Positions 46,260-54,906 of a stretch of 64,000 nt of DNA are shown here, one piece after another. The position numbers and the translations under genes are program-made. The stretch is from assembly GCF_016102005.1 (NCBI RefSeq), contig NZ_JACFPL010000002.1, positions 372,001 to 436,000 of the forward strand, read 5' to 3'. Below the pieces are notes generated by a model that saw nothing but the letters and a program-made list of their open reading frames with translations, was not told the origin of the DNA and did no database searches. Position 1 is the stretch's first letter. The number at the start of each line of letters is the position of its first letter. The DNA is from Bifidobacterium choladohabitans (GTDB taxonomy: Bacteria; Actinomycetota; Actinomycetes; Actinomycetales; Bifidobacteriaceae).

Positions 46260-47470
46260 CGTCCCGTCTCCTTTCCTGCATGAGCGGCCAGAGCCACAGC
46301 CTGGTCTGCCGCCTCCTCCATGGTGCGGGCCACCTTGAGCCGAGGCTGTCGGGCCCTGGCCAGCAGGTCCAGTCCCTCGGCAGCCTCATTGCCGTCGAAG
46401 CGGACCACGATGGGCTGGTCGTCGTTCTGATCCTGCTCGCCCGCAGCGCTCACGGCGGCCAGGATGCCCTGGGCCACCTGCTGACAGGAGGTGATGCCCC
46501 CGTAGACGTTGACCATGACCGAACGGACCTTGGGGTCGGAGAGGACCACGTCCAGGCTGGTGCGCATGACCTCGGGCGAGGCTCCGCCGCCGATGTCAAG
46601 GAAGTTGGCGGGTCCAACAGGAACGCCCTGCCTGCGTCCCGATCCGGCGACCGCATCCAAGGAGCTCATGACCAGACCTGCGCCGTTGCCGATGACGCCC
46701 ACCTGGCCGTCCAGATGGACGTAGTGCAGGCCTGCGGCCTTGGCTTTGGCTTCCAGTGGGTCGACCTGCCCCGGGTCTGCGAACCTCTTCCAGCCGTCGT
46801 GCCGGAAGGCTGCGTTCCCGTCCAGGGAGATCTTGGCATCGAGGGCATCCAGATGCTTGGTGGCCTCGTCGTCCGGGTCGCCCACCTTGGCCAGAGGGTT
46901 GATCTCGACCAGGGTTGCATCGCTGTCCTGGAAGGTGTGCCACATACCCAGGAGTATCTGCGCAGCCTGCTCCAGATCAGCGTGGTAGAAGCCGATGCGC
47001 TCGGCCATTGTGCGGGCGGCCTGCCTGTCGAAATCCTCCAGGGGGCCGATGTGCAGGCGCCGGACTGATTCGGGGTGCTCACGGGCGATGGTCTCCACCT
47101 CTGTGCCGCCGCTGGCCGTGGCCAGGACATCGTAGTCCCGGGAGGTGCGGTCCACCGAGATGGACAGGTAATACTCGTGCAGGATGTTGCGGGCTTCCGT
47201 GACCAGAATCCCGCTGACCGGATGGCCACCGATGTTCATGGGCAGGATGGCCTGGGCCAAAGCCACGGCCTGATCGTGATTCTCGGCTCGCTTGACGGCT
47301 CCTGCCTGTCCCCTGTGGCCGATGGTGGCCTGGCCCTTGATCATGCAGGGGTAACCGATGACGTCGGCTGCCTGACCGGCCTCTTCTGCGGTTGAGGCAT
47401 AGACGGCCCTTGGCTGGGAGATGCCATGTTCGGCGAGCAGCTGCCTGGCCTGGTATTCGTACAAATCCAT
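46256..47470 (-). CDS. sucC: Succinyl-CoA ligase, beta subunit
   Basis: The 404-residue subunit has an ATP-grasp fold beginning MDLYEYQARQLLAEHG, a conserved SGILVTEA region and GNGAGLVMSSLD near residue 260, and a C-terminal Rossmann-like part with VNVYGGITSC. It supplies the nucleotide-binding half of succinyl-CoA ligase. It leads the sucC-sucD-DUF6350-purH unit. Confidence 0.95.
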   Translation of the reverse strand: MDLYEYQARQLLAEHGISQPRAVYASTAEEAGQAADVIGYPCMIKGQATIGHRGQAGAVKRAENHDQAVALAQAILPMNIGGHPVSGILVTEARNILHEYYLSISVDRTSRDYDVLATASGGTEVETIAREHPESVRRLHIGPLEDFDRQAARTMAERIGFYHADLEQAAQILLGMWHTFQDSDATLVEINPLAKVGDPDDEATKHLDALDAKISLDGNAAFRHDGWKRFADPGQVDPLEAKAKAAGLHYVHLDGQVGVIGNGAGLVMSSLDAVAGSGRRQGVPVGPANFLDIGGGASPEVMRTSLDVVLSDPKVRSVMVNVYGGITSCQQVAQGILAAVSAAGEQDQNDDQPIVVRFDGNEAAEGLDLLARARQPRLKVARTMEEAADQAVALAAHAGKETGR

Positions 47471-47492
47471 GGTGAAGGTCCCCCAATCGAGC

Positions 47493-48077
47493 TCAGGCGG
47501 GCATGTTCATCAGGCAGGTGACCGGGTAGTCGCCCAGGGCCTTGCGGCCGTCCAGACCGTTGAGTTCCATGACGAAGCTGAAACCAGCCACCCGGCCTCC
47601 AGCCTGCTCCACCAGATGTGCAGCAGCCTGTGCGGAACCGCCGGTGGCGATCAGGTCGTCGACAATCAGGACTCGCTGGCCGCGGCTCAGGGAGCCCTGC
47701 TCGATTTCGATTCGGGCGTTGCCGTATTCGAGGGCGTATTCCTGGCTGTAGGTGGGCTCAGGGAGCTTGCCGGCCTTGCGCATGGGCAGGAAGCCCTTGC
47801 CAAGGTCGCAGGCCAGCTGGGGGCCGATCAGAAAGCCGCGTGCCTCAAGCCCGGCCACCAGGTCGAAGTCCTCTGGCTTGACGGGCAGGGTGCGCTTCAT
47901 GGCGTCGAGGATGATGGCCAATCCCCTGGGATCCGACATGGCCGGGATGAAGTCCCTGAAAAGGATCCCCTTCTTGGGAAAGTCCGGAATGGTACGGATC
48001 AATGAGATCAGATAAGCGGCGTCATCATCGCCCACCTGCTTAAGTTCTCCAACCTTGATATCGTCCGATTGAGCCAT
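47493..48077 (-). CDS. apt: Adenine phosphoribosyltransferase
   Basis: The 194-residue enzyme converts adenine and PRPP to AMP. It has the family blocks IPDFPKKGILFRD, LEARGFLIGP, RKAGKLP and the PRPP loop VLIVDDLIATGGSA. ATG 48077 with GAAGA upstream is preferred over an earlier in-frame ATG at 48125. It lies between yajC and sucC on the same strand. In most actinobacteria secD and secF stand between yajC and apt; here they are absent. Confidence 0.94.
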   Translation of the reverse strand: MAQSDDIKVGELKQVGDDDAAYLISLIRTIPDFPKKGILFRDFIPAMSDPRGLAIILDAMKRTLPVKPEDFDLVAGLEARGFLIGPQLACDLGKGFLPMRKAGKLPEPTYSQEYALEYGNARIEIEQGSLSRGQRVLIVDDLIATGGSAQAAAHLVEQAGGRVAGFSFVMELNGLDGRKALGDYPVTCLMNMPA

Positions 48078-48185
48078 GATCTTCTTTCTGTTTTGCTCCT
48101 TGGAAGTGGTTGCCGGGGCCATCATACGCGCGCCGCGTTTCCGTTCAGAGTCAGCCCGACGGAAGGTGTGGCGCGCGTATAAGTT

Positions 48186-48749
48186 TCAGGACTTGGCAGA
48201 AGTCGAATCCGAAGCCTCGGATTCTTTGGATTCGTCGGAATCCTTGGACGCATCCGAGTCGGCGGAGTCTTCGGAGTTCTCCGCATCCTTGGCCTTGTCC
48301 GACTTGGATTCAGCATCATCCTTGCCCTCTGAGGCGGCAAAGTTCTGTGTGGCGGTATCGTCAGCGGCGGTTTCTTCGCCATCGGCATTGTCATCGTCTT
48401 CGGCGGCGGCGACCTCGGCGGGGGCATCCGCCTCCTCGGGCAGGGGGTTGCCGTTTTCGTCGACCTCGTCATCGTGGACGTAGGCCGGGACGATGGGCGG
48501 CTGGGTAATGGCCTGGATGCGCCAGCGTGACTGCGAACCCTCGGAGTCGATGACCACCTGTTCCTTCTCCAGGTCAACGGAGACGACCTTGCCCAGAAGG
48601 CCCGTGGTGGTGGCTACCTCGTCACCGGGCTGCAGGGACTGGCGGAAGTCCTGGACGGCGGCCTGCTGTTGCTTGCTCTTGCGGGAGCTTCCCCACATCA
48701 TGGCGATCATCAGGGCGATGATGACGATCATGAAAATCATGGATCCCAT
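48186..48749 (-). CDS. yajC: Preprotein translocase subunit YajC with acidic tail
   Basis: The first 85 residues match YajC: an N-terminal membrane helix (IFMIVIIALMIAMMWG), RKSKQQQAAVQDFRQSLQPGDEV and TTGLLGKVVSVD. The remaining hundred residues are a Glu/Asp/Ser/Ala-rich disordered tail not found in the short E. coli protein. ATG 48749 has AAGGAG eleven bases upstream. It follows ruvB, as in other actinobacteria, but SecD and SecF, its usual partners, are missing downstream. Confidence 0.9.
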   Translation of the reverse strand: MGSMIFMIVIIALMIAMMWGSSRKSKQQQAAVQDFRQSLQPGDEVATTTGLLGKVVSVDLEKEQVVIDSEGSQSRWRIQAITQPPIVPAYVHDDEVDENGNPLPEEADAPAEVAAAEDDDNADGEETAADDTATQNFAASEGKDDAESKSDKAKDAENSEDSADSDASKDSDESKESEASDSTSAKS

Positions 48750-48815
48750 GGCTGTTTCCACTCCTTGTTTCGGCGGGTATCAAACGGCGATATGCATTGC
48801 TGCGAAGACCCCAGT

Positions 48816-49892
48816 CTAGAACAGCTTCATGACATCCTCGGGCGGTTTGCGGCCCAGGTGCTCCCAGGCCTTGGAGGTGGCCACACGCCCCTTTGGGGTG
48901 CGTACCAGGAAGCCCTCACGCACCAGGTAGGGCTCACAGACCGTCTCCACGGTCTCGGCCTCCTCGCCTACCATGGCGGCCAGGTTGTTCAGGCCCACGG
49001 GTCCGCCGTCGAAACTGTTGACGATGGCCTTGAGGACGGCCAGATCCAGACGGTCCAGCCCCTCGGAGTCGATCTGGTAGAGGGACAGGGCCTGCTTGAC
49101 GTCATCAGGGCCGACCTGGTCAAGATCGTGGACTATGGCCCAGTCGCGCACACGGCGCAGCAGGCGGTTGGCGATCCTGGGCGTGCCTCGGGAGCGCAGG
49201 GCCAGCTGATGGGCGGCATCATCCTGCAAGACGATGCCCAGGACCTTGGCCGACCGCTCGACCAGCTTCTCCAGCTCCTCCTCCGGGTAGAAGTCCAGAT
49301 GGGCGGTGAAGCCGAAACGGGCCCTCAGGGGCGAGGGCAGCATGCCTTCACGGGTGGTGGCGCCGATGACCGTGAACCTGGGCAGGGTCAGCGGAATGGA
49401 GGATGCTCCGGGACCCTTGCCCACCATGACATCCACGCGGAAGTCCTCCATGGCGATGTAGAGCAGCTCTTCGGCGGCCCTGGGCAGGCGGTGGATCTCG
49501 TCGATGAAGAGCACCTCGCCGGCCTCCAGGGAGCTCAGGATGGAGGCCAGGTCGCCGGCATGCTGGACAGCCGGCCCCGAGGTGACACGGATGGGCACCT
49601 CCAACTCGTGGGCGACGATCATGGCCAGGGTGGTCTTGCCCAGGCCTGGAGGGCCTGCCAGAAGGATGTGATCCGGGGCCACATCCCGCTTTTTGGCGGC
49701 CTTCAGGAAGAGGCCCAGCTGGGCTTTGAGCCGGGGCTGTCCGATGAATCCGTCCAGGGTTTCCGGCCGCAGCTCCTCGTCGCTTACCGGCTCGCCTTCG
49801 ATGGGCCGGGCCGAGACCATCCGCAGGGATTCCTCCTGGGCGTCGCCATTCTGGGAGTCGATGTACCCCGTGGACATCTGCTTGTCAGCCAT
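48816..49892 (-). CDS. ruvB: Holliday junction helicase motor RuvB
   Basis: The 358-residue AAA+ ATPase has [15 protein letters not shown] (Walker A), IDEIHRL (Walker B), the sensor GATTREGML and arginine-finger region, and a C-terminal winged helix ([17 protein letters not shown]). It drives branch migration of Holliday junctions with RuvA. The start has AGGGGG nine bases upstream. It is three bases after ruvA. Confidence 0.97.
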   Translation of the reverse strand: MADKQMSTGYIDSQNGDAQEESLRMVSARPIEGEPVSDEELRPETLDGFIGQPRLKAQLGLFLKAAKKRDVAPDHILLAGPPGLGKTTLAMIVAHELEVPIRVTSGPAVQHAGDLASILSSLEAGEVLFIDEIHRLPRAAEELLYIAMEDFRVDVMVGKGPGASSIPLTLPRFTVIGATTREGMLPSPLRARFGFTAHLDFYPEEELEKLVERSAKVLGIVLQDDAAHQLALRSRGTPRIANRLLRRVRDWAIVHDLDQVGPDDVKQALSLYQIDSEGLDRLDLAVLKAIVNSFDGGPVGLNNLAAMVGEEAETVETVCEPYLVREGFLVRTPKGRVATSKAWEHLGRKPPEDVMKLF

Positions 49893-49895
49893 GGG

Positions 49896-50507
49896 TCAGC
49901 GCCCCCTGTCCAGCCGGGTCAGGGCCTGCTTGAGGACCTTGGGAATGTCGGCCGACTGAAGGGGCAGGGAGTAGCCGCCCTCTCTGCAGGTCTGCTCCAC
50001 GGCCTGCTCGGCATCACGTTGCATCCAACCCAGGGAGATCAGCCCCTCCACCACCTGATGGGCGCCATCATCGGTCTGGGCGGGTCCCTGCCTGCCTGTG
50101 CCGGCATCCAGATCCAGCTTGCCGGAGAGTTCGAGGATGATCTTCTGAGCGCCCTTTTTGCCCAGGCCAGGCGCCCGGGACAGGGCCGCAGCATCGCCGT
50201 CGGCCACGGCCTGGGCCAGCTGGTCCGAGTTCAGAGTGGCGAGGATGGAAAGGGCCACGCGGGGCCCGATGCCGCTGACCTTCTGCAGCTGGGCGAAGAG
50301 GGATTTGGAGGTGCGGCTGAGGAATCCGTAGAGGGTCAGTGCGTCCTGGGTCAGGGAAAGGGCGGTGTAGACGGTGACCGTGGACTCGGCCCGCATGGAG
50401 GCCAGGTCCGACTGGGGCATGCGCACCTCGAAACCCACTCCCGAAACATCGATGACGGCGGAGCCCGTTTCGATGGCGGCCACCCGCCCGGTCAGCATTG
50501 CCAGCAC
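49896..50507 (-). CDS. ruvA: Holliday junction-binding protein RuvA
   Basis: The 203-residue protein has an OB-fold N-terminus (GRVAAIETGSAVIDVSGVGFEV), two helix-hairpin-helix motifs (QKVSGIGPRVALSIL and APGLGKKGAQKII) and a C-terminal RuvB-binding domain. The start is GTG with GGGG seven bases upstream. It is followed immediately by ruvB. Confidence 0.96.
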   Translation of the reverse strand: MLAMLTGRVAAIETGSAVIDVSGVGFEVRMPQSDLASMRAESTVTVYTALSLTQDALTLYGFLSRTSKSLFAQLQKVSGIGPRVALSILATLNSDQLAQAVADGDAAALSRAPGLGKKGAQKIILELSGKLDLDAGTGRQGPAQTDDGAHQVVEGLISLGWMQRDAEQAVEQTCREGGYSLPLQSADIPKVLKQALTRLDRGR

Positions 50508-50549
50508 TTGATCACCCCTCGATGGAACCGAACGTCTGTTCGAATCAGC

Positions 50550-51131
50550 TTACATGTCTCGCTGGACTCCCCGATGCTTGCCGTACTTGGCGGAGGCCTG
50601 TGCCCACTGGCGTTGGGCCTGGGTCAGATGCTCCTCGCGTTCCCCGCCCTGGATGGCCCCGGCAGGCCGTAGGGCATGGCAGATGGCCTGGGCAAGAGCA
50701 TCGGCGGCATCGGCGGGCTTGGGCAGCTGGTTGAGCCCGAGAATGCGGGCCACCATCCGCTGCACCTGGATCTTGTCGGCCTGGCCGTTGCCGGTCACGG
50801 CCATCTTGGCCTCGGTAGGGGTATGCAGGGCCACGGGAATCCCACGCTGCGCCGCCCCCAGCATGGCCAGCCCGGCCGCCTGGGCGGTTCCCAACACGGT
50901 GTTGTGGTTGGACTGGGCAAAGACCCGCTCGATGGAAACCACGTCGGGGCTGAAACGGTCCAGGGCGGCCGTCAGCCCCTGGTAGATGGTCAGCAGCCGC
51001 AGGTCCTGGCTCTGTTCGGGGTCCGAGCGCACGACGTCCACATGAACAAAGGAAAGCCGGCGCGATGCACCGGCTTCAATGACGCCAACGCCGCATCGGG
51101 TGAGCCCCGGGTCGACGCCGAGAACGATCAT
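50550..51131 (-). CDS. ruvC: Holliday junction endonuclease RuvC
   Basis: The 193-residue endonuclease begins [17 protein letters not shown] with the first catalytic Asp, and has SIERVF (Glu) and the later acidic pair in [15 protein letters not shown]. It cuts Holliday junctions after RuvAB migration. ATG 51131 lies four bases after the yebC stop. The C-terminus carries a short extra charged tail. Confidence 0.95.
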   Translation of the reverse strand: MIVLGVDPGLTRCGVGVIEAGASRRLSFVHVDVVRSDPEQSQDLRLLTIYQGLTAALDRFSPDVVSIERVFAQSNHNTVLGTAQAAGLAMLGAAQRGIPVALHTPTEAKMAVTGNGQADKIQVQRMVARILGLNQLPKPADAADALAQAICHALRPAGAIQGGEREEHLTQAQRQWAQASAKYGKHRGVQRDM

Positions 51132-51135
51132 AGGG

Positions 51136-51891
51136 TCACTCGTCGTCCAACTGGGCCATGACCTCGTCGGGGGCGGTCCAGTTGCTGTAGATCTCCTGCA
51201 CATCGTCCAGGTCGTCCAGGTTGTCGATCAGCTTGGAGACCTTGCGGGCGGAGTCCAGGTCCAGGGTGACCTCGCTCTTGGGGTTGAGGACCAGGTCGGC
51301 GGAGTCGTAGTCCATGCCCGCATCCTGCAGGGCCTTGCGGACGTTGACCATGTCGCCGGGGGCAGTCAGCACGGTGTAGCTCTCGCCGTTGTCCTGCACA
51401 TCCTCGGCACCGGCCTCGGCGGCCTTTTCGAAGACCGTATCGTAGTCCAGACCCTCCGAGGGGACGATGATCTGGCCCTTGCGCTCGAAGTTGAAGCTGA
51501 CCGACCCGTTCTGGGCCAGGGAGCCGCCGCCCTTGGTCAGGGTGGAACGGACCTCGGCGGCCGCGCGGTTGCGGTTGTCGGTCAGGCATTCGATGATGAT
51601 GCCCACGCCGGCGGGAGCATAGCCCTCGTAGACGATGCTCTCGTAGTTGGCCGCTCCGGCCTCCTCGCCCGAGCCGCGCTTGACGGCCCTGGTGATGTTG
51701 TCTGCGGGCACGGAGGACTTCTTGGCCTTGACGATGGCGTCGTAGAGGGTGGGGTTGCCGTCGGGGTCACCGCCGCCGGTGCGGGCAGCGATCTCGATGT
51801 TCTTGATCAGCTTGGCGAAGAGCTTGCCACGCTTGGCGTCGATGGCTGCTTTCTTGTGCTTGGTGGTCGCCCACTTCGAATGCCCTGACAT
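51136..51891 (-). CDS. yebC: YebC/PmpR-family protein
   Basis: The 251-residue protein begins [28 protein letters not shown], the hallmark of the family, and contains [17 protein letters not shown]. Members act as transcription regulators or, in recent work, help ribosomes at polyproline stretches. Its position before ruvC is conserved across bacteria. Confidence 0.96.
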   Translation of the reverse strand: MSGHSKWATTKHKKAAIDAKRGKLFAKLIKNIEIAARTGGGDPDGNPTLYDAIVKAKKSSVPADNITRAVKRGSGEEAGAANYESIVYEGYAPAGVGIIIECLTDNRNRAAAEVRSTLTKGGGSLAQNGSVSFNFERKGQIIVPSEGLDYDTVFEKAAEAGAEDVQDNGESYTVLTAPGDMVNVRKALQDAGMDYDSADLVLNPKSEVTLDLDSARKVSKLIDNLDDLDDVQEIYSNWTAPDEVMAQLDDE

Positions 51892-51952
51892 ATGTCTCCT
51901 GACGGTACGAATGCGTAAACGAATGGAATTCTAGTTCCGCTCTTCGACAATT

Positions 51953-53248
51953 TTACGGGTTTTCAGGCCCTTCCGTGGGGGCTTCATCGTAAGGAGAACC
52001 AGCCCGGCGGCCCACCAGCCTGCCCAGCAGGCCACGGCGATGGTCGGGGCGGGCCGCCAGGGCACGGGCATAGACATCCAGAACCTGGTCGGTGACCCGC
52101 TCCCAGTCGTAGTCGCTGGCCCGGCGCATTCCGCACGAGGCCAGTTCCAGGCGCGTGGGTCGGTCGTCCAGCAGTTCAAGGACCGACCTGGCGCAGTCCT
52201 GGGGGTCTTCATTGGCGAACAGACGTGCGCTGTGGCCGTTCTGGGAGACATCCTTGAAGGCTGGCAGGTCCGAGGCCACCACCGGGCAGCCTGCCGCCAT
52301 GGCTTCGACCAGCACGATGCCAAAGCTCTCTCCCCCGGTCTGCGGGGCCACATACAGGCCCAGGCTGTGGTAGAAGGAGGCCTTGTCCTCGTCGCTGATC
52401 CGGCCCAGGAAGGTGAAGTGCCGGGCCAGTCCGGGATCGACGGCTTCGAGCAACTCCCGCGCCTCCGTTTGGCCGTCACCGGCACAGAGGAAGCGGGCAC
52501 CGGGCACGCGCCGAAGAATGGCGGGTGCGGCCTGGGCCAGAATCCTGAACCCCTTGCGCTCCTCCTTCATCCGGCCCAGGAATCCGATGGTGGGTTCCCG
52601 CTCGCTCCCCTGCCATTCCGGGCGCGGCCGGGCATTGCACAGGGCTCTGGTCTCGATGCCGTTGGGGATGATCTGGCTGGGTATGCCCGGCTCCAGCAGA
52701 TTCTGGGCATTCTGCATGGCCGATGGGCTGACGAAGATGGCCTGGCTGATGTTGGCCAGGTATCGGCGCAGGTAGCGTCTGGTCAGCCTCAGGGCCAGCG
52801 GGGTCGAATCGAAGGCCGCATGGAAGGTGGCCACATAGGGGCAGGGAATGAATCCCGGCCGCAGGGGCTTGTGGCTCAGGGAGGGCACCTCGGGCTCGTG
52901 CAGGTGCAGGATGTCGAAGTGGCCCTGTCTGACCCACTGCCGGGTCTTGTGGCCGGCCACGCCGAAGTAGCTCAGGTTGGCCACGGATCCGTTGTAGGGA
53001 ATGGAGAAGGAGGAGCCGGTGGTCTGCACCCAGAGGGGCATGTCCTGGGTGCGTCGGCCCGGGGCCAGAACCTGCACCTGGTGGCCGCGCTCCATAAGAT
53101 GCCTGGCGAAGTCGCGGATGTGCAGTTGGACGCCGCCCGGGGTCTCGAAGGAGTAGGGCGAGATGATCCCCACCCGCAGAGGCGCCTTGATGGCGGCCCG
53201 CTCCGGCTCCCGCTCAGGCCTTTGTTCGGGTGCCTTCAAGCCCGTCAC
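51953..53248 (-). CDS. pimA: Phosphatidylinositol alpha-mannosyltransferase, PimA-like
   Basis: The 431-residue GT-B glycosyltransferase (family 4) has SPYSFETPGGVQLHI near the start, FHAAFDSTP, GFLGRMKEERKGF and the donor-binding segment GESFGIVLVEAMAAGCPVVAS. It transfers mannose from GDP-mannose to phosphatidylinositol on the inner face of the membrane. It overlaps the upstream acyltransferase by 35 bases; the start may be GTG 53248 or TTG 53239, which has better ribosome-binding spacing. The neighbouring acyltransferase and PI synthase support the assignment. Confidence 0.88.
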   Translation of the reverse strand: MTGLKAPEQRPEREPERAAIKAPLRVGIISPYSFETPGGVQLHIRDFARHLMERGHQVQVLAPGRRTQDMPLWVQTTGSSFSIPYNGSVANLSYFGVAGHKTRQWVRQGHFDILHLHEPEVPSLSHKPLRPGFIPCPYVATFHAAFDSTPLALRLTRRYLRRYLANISQAIFVSPSAMQNAQNLLEPGIPSQIIPNGIETRALCNARPRPEWQGSEREPTIGFLGRMKEERKGFRILAQAAPAILRRVPGARFLCAGDGQTEARELLEAVDPGLARHFTFLGRISDEDKASFYHSLGLYVAPQTGGESFGIVLVEAMAAGCPVVASDLPAFKDVSQNGHSARLFANEDPQDCARSVLELLDDRPTRLELASCGMRRASDYDWERVTDQVLDVYARALAARPDHRRGLLGRLVGRRAGSPYDEAPTEGPENP

Positions 53249-54224
53249 CTCCCTTGTTCTCGGATGCCTGGGCCAGGATGAAGTCCGGTAGGTCGTGCAT
53301 CCGGGAAAGATCCAGATCCTCGAGGAAAATCGGCTGGAGCATGTGCCAGTCCTCGGGATGCTCGCGAATGCCCTGGGCCCACTGGTCCACCCAGGCCTGG
53401 GTCAGGTCGTTGATGGCCTGCTCCCGGGGCATGTCCAGGTAGGGCTCGATGGCGATGGGCCCGTCCACCTGGCAGACATAGCCGTAGGGGGCCTTGGCCT
53501 GCCGGCGGCGCTCCCCCGTCAGCTTTTCCCTGTGCATGTTCACGGTATACAGGGGCAGACGGGCATCCAAGGCGATGACGGCAGGACCTGCGGCCACGCG
53601 AATCCAGGAGTCGAAGGCCTTGACGAAGACGCCTCGGCGGCTCAGGTCGCGGTCGGCCAGCAGGGGCACCACCTGGTCAGGCTTCCGCAGCAGGGTCGTC
53701 AGACGGCCGGTGATGTCCGGCTCGCCGGTCAGCAGGATGTTCATGCCCAGGCGGCGACGGATGTCCGCAAAGGTGTTCAGCATGCCCTGGTCCCGCAGCC
53801 GCTCGGCCACCGTGGTGACCTGGCCGACCGTGGAGCAGGCCCAGAAGCCCGCGTAGTCCCAGTTGCCCTGGTGGCCCATGCCGATGGGCAGGGAGCGCAG
53901 GCCGATGTCGGTCCTGGCCGGATCCGGGTAGGCGCTGCCGCCGCCGTGTATGCGCGCCAGCAGCTGCTCCTTGGTGCGGGCGCCCACGGTCAGAGCCTCG
54001 ACGAAGTAGACGAAGTAGGAGCGCATGCCCTGGCGTGAGGTGCGCCGCAGGCTGCGACGGTCGGCCTCCGGCATGACATGGGCCAGGTTGCGCTCCAGCT
54101 GTCTGACGCCGCCTATCCGGAATAGCCAACACAGGTCGGCCGCCGCCAGGAAGAGGCCGCGCAGCAGCCCCTCGGGCACCAGACGCGCGTGCTGCGCCAG
54201 AAAAATGAGCAGTCGGTCCGGCAT
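53214..54224 (-). CDS. Phosphatidylinositol mannoside acyltransferase (LPLAT family)
   Basis: The 336-residue product belongs to the HtrB/LpxL-like acyltransferases: an N-terminal hydrophobic stretch, GMGHQGNWDYAGFWA with the catalytic His, and VPLLADRDLSRRGVFV. In mycobacteria the enzyme at this position (PatA) acylates the mannose of PIM. It lies between pgsA and pimA, with tight spacing (four bases after pgsA), so the three make one PIM-synthesis unit. Confidence 0.87.
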   Translation of the reverse strand: MPDRLLIFLAQHARLVPEGLLRGLFLAAADLCWLFRIGGVRQLERNLAHVMPEADRRSLRRTSRQGMRSYFVYFVEALTVGARTKEQLLARIHGGGSAYPDPARTDIGLRSLPIGMGHQGNWDYAGFWACSTVGQVTTVAERLRDQGMLNTFADIRRRLGMNILLTGEPDITGRLTTLLRKPDQVVPLLADRDLSRRGVFVKAFDSWIRVAAGPAVIALDARLPLYTVNMHREKLTGERRRQAKAPYGYVCQVDGPIAIEPYLDMPREQAINDLTQAWVDQWAQGIREHPEDWHMLQPIFLEDLDLSRMHDLPDFILAQASENKGGDGLEGTRTKA

Positions 54225-54228
54225 AGGC

Positions 54229-54903
54229 TCACTCGTTGTTGGGATTGGCGGGCTGCGGGTTGCGGCCCATGTCCTTGGCGACGTGGCTGATCCGCTGCCA
54301 GACGGTGACGATGCCCAGCAGGGCCAGCAGGATCAGGAAGCAGCTGAGCACAGCCAAGGGCAGCCCGGCACCGGTCAGGGCCATGCCCACCAGGATGATG
54401 ACCAGCCGGTCCGACCTGGTGGCGATGCCGTTCTTAGCCTCGAAGCCCTCGGCCTCGGCCCGGGCCCGGGCGTAGGAGGTGACGAAGGAGGTCATGATGG
54501 CGAAGAGGGCTGCAGCCATGCCCACCTGGGCCCAGATGTCGGGACCCTGGTGGCTGCCATCGGCCACCCAGGCCAGCTCATGGCGGCGCAGGTAGATGAT
54601 GACCCCGGCCAGGACGGCCCAGTCGGCTATCCGGTCAAGGGTGGAGTCCAGGAAGCCCCCGAACTGGGTGCCACCGCCGGTCAGCGCGGCCACGGACCCA
54701 TCCAGGGAGTCGAAGGCCACCAGGATGGCCAGGACGATGGCCCCGGGCAAAAGCCAGCCGGTGAACCCGGTCGCGATGGCGACCAGGGTGGTGCCTACGG
54801 CTCCGCTGATGGTGACACCGTTGGCGCTCACGCCCAGACGAACCAGGCCGCGGGCGATGGGGGCGATGATGCGCTTCCAGGGGCGTCGTAGATGCTCGAA
54901 CAT
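54229..54903 (-). CDS. pgsA: Phosphatidylinositol (phosphate) synthase, CDP-alcohol phosphotransferase
   Basis: The 224-residue membrane enzyme makes phosphatidylinositol phosphate from CDP-diacylglycerol. The CDP-alcohol motif reads DSLDGSVAALTGGG, then GGFLDSTLD: the four Asp are present but the Arg that usually follows Ala in the motif is Ala here. It has about six helices. It starts three bases after the thrS stop and heads the PIM operon. Confidence 0.85.
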   Translation of the reverse strand: MFEHLRRPWKRIIAPIARGLVRLGVSANGVTISGAVGTTLVAIATGFTGWLLPGAIVLAILVAFDSLDGSVAALTGGGTQFGGFLDSTLDRIADWAVLAGVIIYLRRHELAWVADGSHQGPDIWAQVGMAAALFAIMTSFVTSYARARAEAEGFEAKNGIATRSDRLVIILVGMALTGAGLPLAVLSCFLILLALLGIVTVWQRISHVAKDMGRNPQPANPNNE

Positions 54904-54906
54904 TGG

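Noticed and set aside
48669-50672. A 667-codon open frame antisense to ruvB and ruvA
   Set aside because: Same cause: GC-biased third positions keep the opposite frame open. RuvA and RuvB are certain on the other strand.
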